DNA of 64,000 nucleotides from positions 240,298 to 304,297 of the forward strand of contig NZ_FMYY01000007.1 in the NCBI RefSeq assembly GCF_900101595.1. The letters are read 5' to 3'. Within the stretch, counting starts at the first letter, position 1. Every line of letters begins with the position of its first letter. A program made the translations under genes and the position numbers. Positions 1-7,987 of the stretch are shown in pieces. The stretch is from Paenibacillus sp. cl123 (GTDB taxonomy: Bacteria; Bacillota; Bacilli; Paenibacillales; NBRC-103111). The notes under the pieces are model-generated. The model worked only from the letters and a program-made list of their open reading frames with translations, was not told where the DNA came from and ran no database searches.

Positions 1-48
1 ATTATTGGAAATACGCCTTTTTCACTTCCGTCGCGGCTGCCGCAAGCC

Positions 49-726
49 CTAGCGAACCGGCCAGCCCTCACGGGTATAAGCCATCTCCCAGAACATGTAC
101 TCATAGCGGCTGCTGAGCACAAAATACTGTCGCATCCGCGCCCTGTCCGCCTCGCTGGCCTGTTCGGCCAAAGCGTCAAGCCGCCCGATCTGTTCCTCCA
201 CCAGCTCTCGAAACCAGTCTCCACCATACGCAGCAATCCATTCACGGTAGATCGGCTCCTCCGGCGTGCAATGCTGCAGGCGCTCGCCGATTTCATAATA
301 CAGCCAATAGCAGGGCAGAATAGCCGCGATAATATCGCCCAGCGAGCCGCTATAGGCAGCCCGCAGCATATGGGAGGTATACGCATAGGCGGTCGGCGCA
401 GGCTCGAAGTTCTCCCTCTCCTCGGACGTGATCCCGAGCAGCCGGGAAAATTTCTCATGCAGCGACAGCTCGGCCTCGTAGGTGCTTTGCGCATGGACCG
501 CCATCCGGTTCACCGTCGGCAAGTCATGAGCTTTGGCGGCGCCAAGCGCCTGTACGCGGGCGAATTGGGACAAATAATAGGCATCGTTCTGCACATAGTG
601 ACGGAAGCATTCGAGGGGCAGCGACCCGTCCCCGATCCCCTGAACGAACGGATGGTTGAAGCTCGCTTCCCAGCTGTCCCGGACAGCCTCCCTCAGCCCT
701 GCGGAAAATGTTGTCGTTGCCTGCAT
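49..726 (-). CDS. tenA: Aminopyrimidine aminohydrolase TenA (thiaminase II)
   Basis: 225-aa soluble protein of the TenA/thiaminase II family, which hydrolyses aminopyrimidines released from degraded thiamine to hydroxymethylpyrimidine (HMP) for thiamine salvage. Visible family residues are Asp48 (in VQNDAYYL), Cys139 (in ILPCYWLYYEIG) and Glu214 (in YMFWEMAY), matching the Asp44/Cys135/Glu205 triad known from the Bacillus subtilis enzyme. Length is normal for the family. It is the last gene of a minus-strand ykoE-ykoD-ykoC-tenA run, 57 bp after ykoC, so it is probably co-transcribed and controlled by the TPP riboswitch at about 4101-4190. The link to an HMP-type ECF transporter supports a salvage role rather than use as a degrading enzyme. 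Confidence 0.95.
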   Translation of the reverse strand: MQATTTFSAGLREAVRDSWEASFNHPFVQGIGDGSLPLECFRHYVQNDAYYLSQFARVQALGAAKAHDLPTVNRMAVHAQSTYEAELSLHEKFSRLLGITSEERENFEPAPTAYAYTSHMLRAAYSGSLGDIIAAILPCYWLYYEIGERLQHCTPEEPIYREWIAAYGGDWFRELVEEQIGRLDALAEQASEADRARMRQYFVLSSRYEYMFWEMAYTREGWPVR

Positions 727-783
727 AAATGTTTCTCCTCCTCATCTTTCTTCTACTATATTCATTCAATAATTTAGAAGCTC

Positions 784-1578
784 TTACCTGACGTCCGTGA
801 TGTCAAACGGCGGCACCTGCGCCGCCAGCCACCAGGCGCATCCCCACAGGCTCAGCATGACGGCCGCAAGCGCCGCATCGCTGCCGGACCAGCCGACGCG
901 GTAATAGTACGTCCTCGCCGCCCCCGAGGCGAAACGCTTCGCTTCCATGGCGACGGCCGTCCGCTGGGCGCGGCGGATGCTCTGGGCGAGCAGCGGGATC
1001 GCATAGCGCTTTACCGATTCGCCGAAGCCCCGCAAGCCCCGCCGGGTCTTCACACCGCGAACGAGGAAAGCGGCGCGCAGCGTCCGGTATTCGCCGACCG
1101 ACAGCCCCATCAGCCGGATCGCGGCCAGGAAGCTGTAGGCGTATTTGGCCGGAAGCCGCAGCTGCTGCATCATCGAATAAAACAGCTGCACGGGATTCGT
1201 CGTCAGCGCGAACAGCAGTCCGACGAGCGCCGCATCGACGGTTTTGAAGCCCAGGTGCAGCCCTCGGAAGAAGCTCTCCTCCGAGATTCGAATCAGTCCG
1301 TACTGATACCATACGGTCTCCCCCGTACCGAACAGCACCATCGACACGGCGGATGAAACGAAGAGAAGGCCGAACGGCAGCAGGATCAGGAGCAGCCTGC
1401 GCGCCGGCTGCCCGCTCGCGGCGAAGAGCAGAACCGTATACATCCACGTAATATGAAGAAGCACGTTGATGTTATGCGTAAAGAGAACAACGATAAAAGC
1501 GACCATCGACACGAGCAGCTTGAAGCTCGGATTCACCCGGTGCAGCCAGGTGGATCGTCCCGCCAGTATGTCCAGCAT
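784..1578 (-). CDS. ykoC: ECF transporter T component YkoC
   Basis: 264-aa integral membrane protein of the energy-coupling-factor T-component family (CbiQ/EcfT type), with several hydrophobic segments (for example the stretch around LLVSMVAFIVVLFTHNINVL) and the C-terminal coupling-helix region containing ARG-type motifs (FLVRGVKTRRG and AVAMEAKRFASGA). I start it at the ATG reading MLDILAGRSTW, 7 bp after the stop of ykoD; an upstream in-frame extension exists but would overlap ykoD by more than 150 bp. Together with YkoD and YkoE it would form a dedicated transporter for a thiamine precursor, probably HMP. Functional substrate is inferred from the riboswitch and from tenA. Confidence 0.9.
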   Translation of the reverse strand: MLDILAGRSTWLHRVNPSFKLLVSMVAFIVVLFTHNINVLLHITWMYTVLLFAASGQPARRLLLILLPFGLLFVSSAVSMVLFGTGETVWYQYGLIRISEESFFRGLHLGFKTVDAALVGLLFALTTNPVQLFYSMMQQLRLPAKYAYSFLAAIRLMGLSVGEYRTLRAAFLVRGVKTRRGLRGFGESVKRYAIPLLAQSIRRAQRTAVAMEAKRFASGAARTYYYRVGWSGSDAALAAVMLSLWGCAWWLAAQVPPFDITDVR

Positions 1579-1585
1579 CCTTGCG

Positions 1586-3364
1586 TCAGCTCCTCTCCCC
1601 CATGGTCCCGCACGCGGCAGGTGAAGCGGCTGCTGCGGCAGTCGGGCGCGCCGCCTCGTCAGCCTGTGTTCGCTCGGCCCGACCGCCTCTGGGAACTCTC
1701 TCCGTCTTGACGGCGCCGTTCTCCACGGTCCACACCTGCGTGGCAAAGTGCCGGACGATGTCCATATCGTGCGTGACCATCACGATCGTCATGCCGTTCT
1801 GCCGCCACTGCTCCAGCTTCTCCAGCAGCGCAAACGTATGAGCCGCATCCTGTCCGAACGTCGGCTCGTCGAGCAGCAGCAGCCGCTGAGCCTTGACCGT
1901 CGCGGCGGCAACGGACAGACGGCGCTTCTGGCCCAGCGAGAGCTGGTACGGATGCTGTCCGCGCTGCCCTGCCAGACCGAATTCGTCCAGCAGCGCGGTT
2001 ACCCCGGCCTCGATCGACTCCTCCGGCTCGCCGTCCCTGCGAAAATTAAAGGCGATCTCTTCGAATACGCTGGAGGAGATAAACTGCAGCTCCGGATTCT
2101 GAAACACATAGGCAGCCTGACAGACAACGTCTTCGAGCCGGCTGACCTGCCTGCCGTCCAGCATGTATTCGCCGTGCGTCGGGATCAGCTGCATCAGCGC
2201 CGAGAGCAGCGTGCTTTTGCCCGCCCCGTTGCGACCGATCACAGCCACCCAGTCTCCGGGCCAAATGGCGGCCATACCCGCCTCCACGATCTTCAGCTTG
2301 CCGTGGCAGCCTTCGAAGCGGCGGAGGCTAAGCAGCGGCTCCCCTGCCGCTTCCGGCGGAAGTCCGGCCGTCTGCGGCAGCCTCCGCTCCTCTGGCGGGA
2401 GGCCGGTCTGCAGCCGGCCCGCCATGTAATCCTCCCAGACGCCGGGATACCAGATGCCGCAGCTTTGCAGGTCGCCCAGCCGCTCTCGGAACACAAGAGC
2501 GGGCGCTCCATCGGCTTGTATGCGGCCCGCCTCATCAAACATGACTACGCGTCCGACGAAATCCACGATCTCATCGATTTTGTGCTCGACGATGATGACC
2601 GTTTTGCCCGCGGTCACACGCTTCACGGTCTCCCAGATTTCACGGGTGCCTTCCGGGTCCAGGAGAGACGACGGTTCGTCGAGAAACCACACGTCCGGCT
2701 CCAAAGCGAGCAGAGAAGCCATCGCCAGCCTCTGCTTCATCCCGCCCGAAAGCGAAGCGATCGGCGCATGACTGTTTTCCGGGTCAAGACCGACCCGCAG
2801 CAGCAGCTCCGCGATCCGCCTCTTCATTTCCTCCCGGGGCACCTGCAGGTTCTCAAGAACGAAGGCCAGCTCCTCATCCACATAAGGCATGCAGAACTGG
2901 GCATCCGGGTCTTGAAACAAATATCCGAAGGAAGCCGGCTTGCCCCGGCTCTCCGCCTTCATGGGCACCTCGACGACTTCCGGGATCAGCCCGGCCAGCG
3001 TCTGCAGCAGGGTCGACTTGCCGCAGCCGCTCGGCCCCAGCAGCAGCACCTTCTCCCCTTCCCTGATCGTCAGAGACAAATCCTCGAACAAGAGCGCCCC
3101 GCTGCCCGGAAATTTCATCCGCAGCCCGGTTACCCAGACGGCTGCAGCGGCTTCGCGGCCGGCTTGCGTCTGCGAGGCTTCAGCCGTGAGACCGTTGGTC
3201 TCTCCGTCGCTCTGCAACTCATTCCCACCGGCTCCACCGGCGCTGCCGGCTTCGTCGCCCTGCAGTTCGTGCCCGCCGGTTCCACGAGCGCTGCTGGCTT
3301 CGTCGCTTTGCAACTCATTCCGAACGGCCACCCGCTTCGCTCGTTCCTCTAGCCTATTGCTCAT
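1586..3364 (-). CDS. ykoD: ECF transporter double ATPase YkoD
   Basis: 592-aa protein with two ABC ATPase domains in tandem, the arrangement of B. subtilis YkoD. The first domain has Walker A GPSGCGKST, signature LSGGMKQRL and Walker B FLDEPSS; the second has Walker A GRNGAGKST, signature LSLGQKRRL and Walker B LLDEPTFGQD. The domains power the YkoC/YkoE transporter. I chose the ATG reading MSNRLEERAK, preceded by GGTGAGG; an ATG 33 bp upstream would overlap ykoE. The first ~55 residues are a hydrophilic extension built from a 16-residue tandem repeat (ELQSDE-type units), unusual for this family. Substrate inferred as HMP or thiamine precursor from the riboswitch. Confidence 0.92.
   Translation of the reverse strand: MSNRLEERAKRVAVRNELQSDEASSARGTGGHELQGDEAGSAGGAGGNELQSDGETNGLTAEASQTQAGREAAAAVWVTGLRMKFPGSGALLFEDLSLTIREGEKVLLLGPSGCGKSTLLQTLAGLIPEVVEVPMKAESRGKPASFGYLFQDPDAQFCMPYVDEELAFVLENLQVPREEMKRRIAELLLRVGLDPENSHAPIASLSGGMKQRLAMASLLALEPDVWFLDEPSSLLDPEGTREIWETVKRVTAGKTVIIVEHKIDEIVDFVGRVVMFDEAGRIQADGAPALVFRERLGDLQSCGIWYPGVWEDYMAGRLQTGLPPEERRLPQTAGLPPEAAGEPLLSLRRFEGCHGKLKIVEAGMAAIWPGDWVAVIGRNGAGKSTLLSALMQLIPTHGEYMLDGRQVSRLEDVVCQAAYVFQNPELQFISSSVFEEIAFNFRRDGEPEESIEAGVTALLDEFGLAGQRGQHPYQLSLGQKRRLSVAAATVKAQRLLLLDEPTFGQDAAHTFALLEKLEQWRQNGMTIVMVTHDMDIVRHFATQVWTVENGAVKTERVPRGGRAERTQADEAARPTAAAAASPAACGTMGERS
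3203..3319 (-). repeat. 48-bp in-frame tandem repeat in the ykoD N-terminus
   Basis: About 2.4 copies of a 48-bp unit encode residues 16-54 of YkoD: NELQSDEASSARGTGG, then HELQGDEAGSAGGAGG, then NELQSDG. The period is exactly 16 codons, so copy-number change would preserve the reading frame. It lies upstream of the first ATPase domain. Confidence 0.85.
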
Positions 3365-3371
3365 CCGTCCC

Positions 3372-3953
3372 TCACCTGCCCAACGCGTCAAGATCATCCT
3401 GGCTGACCGGCCTGACCAGCTGCGTCACACCTGTCTTCTCAAGCGCCTTGACCAGCGCATAAGCGAGCGTGCCGCAGATCAGGAAAGCTCCGACGAACCG
3501 GTACACCACGTATTGAATAAGAAGCCATGGCGAATATTCCGTCAAATAATTGCCGAAAATATCCATGACAAGCGCCCCGATACCTGAAGCGACGCCCGCC
3601 AGTCCGGCGACGGCCAGCGAGTAATTGCGGTAGCGGAAGCTGGCGAAGGTAAGCTCGGCGCATAAGCCCTGCGCGATCCCGTAGGTCAGCGAGGATACGC
3701 TGTAGTGCGAGGCGAGCAGCATTTCGAACAGAGCGGCTGCCACCTCGGCCAGCAGAGCTACCCCGGGCTTGCGGATAATCAGGAAGGCAACGGCCGCCGC
3801 CATATACCACATCCCGTAGATCAGCTGCTCCAGCGGAATGCCCGGCACTTTGAATACATTGTAAACATCCCCCCATACCCGGTATATGATCCCGAAAACG
3901 ACGGCAATCACGACCGTGACCAAAATATCGGTCAGCTTCAAACCTTTGGACAT
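3372..3953 (-). CDS. ykoE: ECF transporter S component YkoE (thiamine precursor)
   Basis: 193-aa hydrophobic protein with about six membrane segments, of the YkoE family of substrate-binding S components. It begins MSKGLKLTDILVTVVIAVV, preceded by AAGGGAG 11 nt before the ATG. It is the first gene of the operon, directly behind the TPP riboswitch and its terminator, and is followed 7 bp later by ykoD. The YkoE family is known from THI-box operons and is taken to import hydroxymethylpyrimidine or related thiamine precursors; the presence of tenA here fits this. The exact substrate is inferred. Confidence 0.92.
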   Translation of the reverse strand: MSKGLKLTDILVTVVIAVVFGIIYRVWGDVYNVFKVPGIPLEQLIYGMWYMAAAVAFLIIRKPGVALLAEVAAALFEMLLASHYSVSSLTYGIAQGLCAELTFASFRYRNYSLAVAGLAGVASGIGALVMDIFGNYLTEYSPWLLIQYVVYRFVGAFLICGTLAYALVKALEKTGVTQLVRPVSQDDLDALGR

Positions 3954-4030
3954 CTAATTCCAACTCCCTTAAATGATATGGTCCCGGGGCGCACCGTTGC
4001 AGCGCCTTCCTCTTTGTCGCGGATTATGCC

Positions 4031-4063
4031 AAAAAAGCCGCTTCCTATGGCAGGAAGCGGCTT
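4031..4063 (-). terminator. Riboswitch-linked intrinsic terminator
   Basis: On the minus strand a stem GCCGCTTCCT / AGGAAGCGGC with a 5-nt loop (arms 4052-4061 and 4037-4046) is followed directly by TTTTTT (4036-4031). It sits between the TPP aptamer and ykoE, so it is the probable expression platform: TPP binding would favour termination. Confidence 0.85.
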
Positions 4064-4100
4064 GCGAGCATAAGTAAACGTATCGTACTTGTCTACGCTC

Positions 4101-4190
4101 TCCACTTCCCTACGCTGGCATCACCCAGATCAGGTTCAGAGGGTCTAGGATCTCGCAGATCCAATCTCAGCCGTCAGGCTCCCCTAGTGA
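4101..4190 (-). promoter_or_regulatory. TPP riboswitch (THI element)
   Basis: Read on the minus strand, the segment has the THI-box landmarks in order: CACTAGGGGAGCC, GGCTGAGA, a variable P3 stem, ACCCTCTGAACCTGATCTGG and GATGCCAGCGTAGGGAAGTG. The P1 ends CACT/AGTG pair. It lies just downstream of a good promoter and upstream of a terminator and ykoE, so thiamine pyrophosphate should repress ykoEDC-tenA. Confidence 0.97.
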
Positions 4191-4197
4191 CACCCCT

Positions 4198-4225
4198 ATC
4201 GTAACATGAATGCCATATTTGTCAA
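4198..4225 (-). promoter_or_regulatory. Sigma-A type promoter of the ykoEDC-tenA operon
   Basis: Minus-strand TTGACA (4225-4220) and TACGAT (4203-4198) are separated by 16 nt. Transcription would start around 4191-4193, immediately at the 5' edge of the TPP aptamer. Confidence 0.75.
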
Positions 4226-4397
4226 CGCCCCTTTTCATCTTGGAGGCGATAGAAATCTTAAAGAAATATTTAGAAAAACTTTCTAGTGTTCTCGGCGAAT
4301 GTTTGATAAGATAGCCTTACTCTCTTTAAAGCGAGGCGGGGATATTATAAGCTTGAAAGCGCTGTCTTTACATCAAAGGGTCGAGGGGGAGCAATTA

Positions 4398-4610
4398 ATG
4401 CACGACACGGTTCATAACGAGCCTGAAGGTTTAGAGATGATGGCTGTTACCGCAAACATGATCGTCAGCTGCCGCTTCTGCACGCGAATCCAATGCGATC
4501 CTTCCTGCCGTACGCCCGTTCACTGCACCAAGTGGTCCGGCGCTTGCAGCCCGATTCTGGTCAATCTGGCCGCCTGCATGACCTGCGGAGAATACAAAAA
4601 TAATAGCTGA
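4398..4610 (+). CDS. Small cysteine-rich protein, unknown function
   Basis: A 70-aa ORF starting at the ATG after GAGGGGGA (4383-4390). The product, beginning MHDTVHNEPEGLEMM, has eight cysteines clustered in the C-terminal two thirds (CRFC, IQC, PSC, VHC, GAC, AAC, MTC spacing), which suggests metal or Fe-S binding. An in-frame ATG at 4299 would give 103 aa, but the ribosome binding site favours the shorter form. I do not recognise a family. It is followed by a complex hairpin ending in a T-run at about 4729-4760, consistent with a short independent transcript. It may also be non-coding. Confidence 0.4.
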   Translation: MHDTVHNEPEGLEMMAVTANMIVSCRFCTRIQCDPSCRTPVHCTKWSGACSPILVNLAACMTCGEYKNNS

Positions 4611-4689
4611 CGGGCTCCGGCCCGCAGCTCCTGAACCAAGGCGGCCGGAATACGCCGGCGCATCAAGCGGGGAAGCGGAAGCCGGAGAA

Positions 4690-4768
4690 AAGCGGCAAAG
4701 CGCCGAAAAAAAGAGGACTGCAAGCCAAGAAGGCTCCTTCGGGGGCCTTCCCGCTGTTTTTGCCGCTG
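4690..4768 (+). terminator. Nested hairpin terminator between the Cys-rich ORF and psd
   Basis: GAAGGCTCC / GGGGGCCTTC (4729-4750) forms a short hairpin followed by CCGCTGTTTTT. An outer pair AGCGGCAAA (about 4692-4700) / TTTGCCGCT (about 4759-4767) can enclose it. Position fits termination of the small ORF before psd. Confidence 0.5.
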
Positions 4769-4857
4769 TTTTGCGGTTGCTTTGTCTCCCGTTCTGTGTC
4801 AAGATAATCGGTAGGTTCCATCAATGATCCTGTAGAAATAGGTGACGACTGACCCAT

Positions 4858-5658
4858 ATGAAGATTACGTTTTTTCGGCTTTTAACCGAGCTGTCATCTC
4901 GCAAGACCGTATCCCGCATTACGGGAGCCTTTGCCAAGTCCCGCGCCAGCCGCGCCTTCATCCCCCAGTTCGCCAAGACTTACGGCATACGGGTCGAGGA
5001 CGCGGAGAAAGCGGTGCATGAATATGCGTCTTTGAACGATTTTTTCACCCGCCGTCTGAAGCCGGGCCTGCGTCCGGTCGATCCCGCGAAGGGCGTCGTC
5101 GTAAGCCCTGTCGATGCGATGATTACCGGCATGGGCCAAATTCGGGAAGGTACGATGCTTAATGTCAAGGGGCAGGACTACACGGTCGAGGAGCTGCTGA
5201 ATTTTAGCCCGCGACGCATTAACTATACGAACGGATATTTCTACGTGCTCTATCTGAGTCCGACCGACTATCACCGCATCCATACGCCGATAGCCGGAGA
5301 GATCATCGAGAAGGAGCATGTGCCCGGCAAGGTATATCCCGTTAACGACTTCGGTCTGAAGCATATGCGTCGTGTGCTGAGCCGCAACGAACGGCTGATT
5401 ACCTATCTCCAGCACGGAGCCGGCGAGATTGCCGTGGTCAAGGTCGGCGCCCTGAACGTAAGCTCCATCCAGTACGTGTCCCCGCTGCCGAACCGGGTGG
5501 GAGCGGGCGATGAGCTCGCTTACTTCGAATTCGGCTCAACCGTCGTTCTGCTCATGGAGAACGGTACGTACCAAGGGCGGTCCGATCTTGCTGTTGGCAG
5601 CAAAGTGAAGATGGGCGAAGCGCTCGGCGTCCTGACCAGCCAGTCGGCCGGCACATAG
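4858..5658 (+). CDS. psd: Phosphatidylserine decarboxylase proenzyme
   Basis: 266-aa protein of the Psd family, which decarboxylates phosphatidylserine to phosphatidylethanolamine at the membrane. The proenzyme cleaves itself inside the FGST motif; here FEFGSTVVLL, with Ser227 becoming the pyruvoyl group of a 40-residue alpha chain. Other family blocks visible are NDFFTRRLKPGLRPV, VSPVDAMI and YLSPTDYHRIHTP. The ATG follows AGGTGA at 12 nt, a modest ribosome binding site. No pssA is adjacent, but a degenerate phosphatidylserine-synthase-like gene occurs at 39.9 kb in this window. Confidence 0.96.
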   Translation: MKITFFRLLTELSSRKTVSRITGAFAKSRASRAFIPQFAKTYGIRVEDAEKAVHEYASLNDFFTRRLKPGLRPVDPAKGVVVSPVDAMITGMGQIREGTMLNVKGQDYTVEELLNFSPRRINYTNGYFYVLYLSPTDYHRIHTPIAGEIIEKEHVPGKVYPVNDFGLKHMRRVLSRNERLITYLQHGAGEIAVVKVGALNVSSIQYVSPLPNRVGAGDELAYFEFGSTVVLLMENGTYQGRSDLAVGSKVKMGEALGVLTSQSAGT

Positions 5659-5985
5659 CCGACCCCGGTCTGACGCCGGCGGAGCCACGCTGGCCGGACT
5701 CCGCCCGGCACGTCTTGCCCGGCAGCCTCTGAAGCGCCGGTTGGGCGCCGTCTCCTGGCGGCCTGAACCGGCGCGTTGTTTCGCCTTGTGCGCGAATTCG
5801 CCCTGATGGCGCGAGTTCCATTTGCGCCGACAACACGGGCCGCCGGACCCGGCAAACAAGCAAGCCGTACGTTCCGCGAGGCAGGTGGGCCCAGCCCCCC
5901 TGCCTCAGGGCATTCCCGGCCATATTTCTCTCTACAGGCAAAGGCAGCGGCGCTGCCTTTGCAACATCAAGAAGGAGCAATCAGC
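5659..5985 (+). other. Gap between psd and the MFS gene, with two hairpins
   Basis: 327 bp without a convincing gene. It holds two structured elements: an imperfect inverted repeat GAGGCAGGTGGG / CCCCCCTGCCTC at 5878-5906, and a perfect palindrome at 5938-5962 with 12-bp arms GCAAAGGCAGCG / CGCTGCCTTTGC, ending 9 bp before the AAGGAG of the next gene. Neither has a T-run, so an operator or leader structure is more likely than a terminator. Confidence 0.6.
5938..5962. promoter_or_regulatory. Perfect 25-bp palindrome in the leader of the MFS gene
   Basis: Two 12-bp arms with a single central base (GCAAAGGCAGCG-G-CGCTGCCTTTGC) end about 10 nt before the AAGGAG ribosome binding site. It could be a repressor operator or an RNA hairpin affecting translation. 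Function is inferred only from position. Confidence 0.5.
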
Positions 5986-7242
5986 ATGAACGTTTCCGCT
6001 CGGGCTGCGGCGGGCGGTTTGGATGCGCCTCAGACTTCTAGGTCCGAGGCGAAGCCCACCGTCTTCCGTATCCTGCTCGCTATCAGCCTTGTGCATTTGT
6101 TTAATGATACGATTCAATCCGTCATTCCCGCCATTCTGCCGATTCTGAAGGATACCATGAAGCTGACCTATACTCAGTCGGGCATCATTGTCTTCACGCT
6201 GAATATGACGGCTTCCGTCATGCAGCCGCTGATAGGGATGTACTCGGACCGCAAGCCCCAGCCTTATATGCTTCCGGTCGGGATGTGCTTTACCTTCGTC
6301 GGCGTGCTGGGACTGGCGCTGGCGCCAAATTATTGGCTCGTGCTGGCTTCCGTGCTGCTGGTCGGCATCGGCTCCGCCATCTTCCATCCCGAAGGCTCGC
6401 GCGTCGCTTATATGGCGGGAGGCAGCCGCCGCGGACTTGCGCAATCCATCTTCCAGGTCGGCGGCAATTCCGGTCAATCGCTGGCTTCCGTCATGACGGC
6501 GCTCGTCTTCGCCCCGCTCGGCCAGCTCGGGGCGATCTGGTTCACGGCAGTGGCCGCCATCGCCATCGCCGTACAGCTGTTTATTTCCCGGTGGTACAGC
6601 GGTTATATGGCAGCTAATCCGCCCGCTCCGCGCAAAAGCGGAACCCGAGCCGTTGATCCGAGCCGCAAACGGCAGCTGCGTTTTGCCGTCTACATGCTGA
6701 TTTTTCTTGTGTTCGCCCGTTCCTGGTACCACGCCGGGATTACGATTTATTTCCCTTTTCAGCTGATGGAGAAGTTCAGCATGACGCTGGAGCACGCGCA
6801 GGTGTATATCTTCCTGTTCGCCGCCGCCGGGGCAGTAGGAACCTTTATGGGCGGACCGCTTTCGGATAGATTCGGACGCCGCAACATTATTTTCTTCTCC
6901 ATGCTGGGCTCCGCTCCGCTGGCTCTTGTCCTGCCGTATGCCAATGAATTTTGGGCCTACGTTATTTTGCTGATCAACGGCTTCATTATCTTATCCAGCT
7001 TCTCCGTCACAGTCGTCTACGCCCAGGAGCTTATTCCGGGCAAAATCGGCACCGTATCTGGTCTGATCACCGGCTTGGCCTTCGGTCTCGGCGCGCTCGG
7101 CGCCGTGGCGCTTGGCGGACTGGCGGACAAATTTCATCTCCAGGCCGTTATGGGCTGGGTCAGCTTCCTTCCGCTGATCGGACTGCTGACTTTCTTCCTG
7201 CCATCGGACCGCAAGCTGAAGGAGTGGTCCTCCGAAAGCTAG
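5986..7242 (+). CDS. MFS transporter, fosmidomycin-resistance (Fsr) family
   Basis: 418-aa major facilitator with about twelve membrane segments. The N-terminal half has the Fsr hallmarks HLFNDTIQSVIPAILPILK, TASVMQPLIGMYSDRKP and GIGSAIFHPEGSRVAYMAGG; the second half has the MFS loop GGPLSDRFGRRNIIF. Fsr proteins export fosmidomycin and other small toxic compounds; the substrate here is unknown. I start at the ATG at 5986, preceded by GAAGGAG; longer in-frame extensions cross a palindrome and read as low-complexity. It stands alone, with psd upstream in the same direction but 327 bp away. Confidence 0.9.
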   Translation: MNVSARAAAGGLDAPQTSRSEAKPTVFRILLAISLVHLFNDTIQSVIPAILPILKDTMKLTYTQSGIIVFTLNMTASVMQPLIGMYSDRKPQPYMLPVGMCFTFVGVLGLALAPNYWLVLASVLLVGIGSAIFHPEGSRVAYMAGGSRRGLAQSIFQVGGNSGQSLASVMTALVFAPLGQLGAIWFTAVAAIAIAVQLFISRWYSGYMAANPPAPRKSGTRAVDPSRKRQLRFAVYMLIFLVFARSWYHAGITIYFPFQLMEKFSMTLEHAQVYIFLFAAAGAVGTFMGGPLSDRFGRRNIIFFSMLGSAPLALVLPYANEFWAYVILLINGFIILSSFSVTVVYAQELIPGKIGTVSGLITGLAFGLGALGAVALGGLADKFHLQAVMGWVSFLPLIGLLTFFLPSDRKLKEWSSES

Positions 7243-7452
7243 TCGGCAGCAGGAGTAAGGGCCCTCCGTCTGCTCAGCGCAATTGGACCGGAGGCTCTGC
7301 CGCAGCAAGGTCATCCGCCTGCCGCCGGAATGCAGACGGCTAGCTACTTTTAGACCGCCGGCGGGCTTGGAGATGTCCGTGCCGGCTTCAAGGGTGTCAG
7401 TCACTGCTGTTTAGACCTGCACATGGCTGGGAGCTAAGCGTACCCAACCCTT

Positions 7453-7660
7453 TATACGTTTTTTCGTACAAGCTTAATCCTTTTGACCACCGGTCGAGCA
7501 TATCTATACGATTTTTCGGACAAATCCCCTAATTTGGATCGCCAGCAGGGCAGATTTATACGTTTTTCCGTATAAATCCTATACCTTGACCGCCAAGCGA
7601 GCGCATTTTATACGATTTTCCGGCTACAGCTGAAACACACTTATATCGTTCCCCGAAAAG
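7453..7660. repeat. Imperfect tandem array of a 52-bp unit, four copies plus a decayed fifth
   Basis: TATACG recurs at 7453, 7505, 7557 and 7609, exactly 52 bp apart each time. Each unit opens with TTTATACG(T/A)TTTT(T/C)CG and continues with AAATCC and a GACC-GCC-GAGCGCA-like segment. The third copy contains an inverted repeat TTTATACG / CGTATAAA, so the unit can form a small hairpin. A truncated copy (TATATCGTTCCCCG) follows at 7642. Confidence 0.85.
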
Positions 7661-7850
7661 CTTCCGGCGAGGAGCTTTTCTTGCTTACTGCGCCCACCGA
7701 CGCAGAACCCATTTTCATAGCTGATCCATCCTTATTACGATAAGAAAAGCTCCTGATCGGAGCCTATTCGTGGAAGATACCTTCATGTTTTAGCGGTAGC
7801 TTTTCTTGCGAGCAGAAAGTTCCACCGCGCTTTATTGCTTTAGTGAAGTT

Positions 7851-7906
7851 AAAAAAGACTTGAAGGGTCCGCTGCCCTTTTAAAGCAGCTGCGAACCTTT
7901 CAAGTC
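7851..7906 (-). terminator. Intrinsic terminator of the TPR protein gene
   Basis: On the minus strand a long hairpin with arms GACTTGAAAGGT / ACCCTTCAAGTC (7906-7895 and 7868-7857), with an inner GC-rich stem, is followed by TTTTTT (7856-7851). It lies about 80 bp after the stop of the TPR gene. Confidence 0.8.
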
Positions 7907-7987
7907 CCATCCCGATGCTAATTCTGATTCTGCTTCAGATTCTGACACTGTGTTGACTCTGATTCAGATCGTGATTCTGATTCTACT

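Larger units (their letters stand above)
7243..7987. other. Repeat-rich intergenic region
   Basis: 745 bp with no credible gene between the convergent MFS and TPR genes. It contains a four-copy 52-bp tandem repeat (7453-7660), two hairpins containing GAAAAGCT/AGCTTTTC (around 7660-7810), a terminator for the TPR gene (7851-7906), and a low-complexity tract of GATTCTG/GATTCAG words (about 7918-7986). Confidence 0.8.

Noticed and set aside
1748..3352. 534-aa open frame antisense to ykoD
   Set aside because: High-GC coding DNA commonly leaves long antisense frames; the ykoD frame has full ATPase motifs and this one has none.
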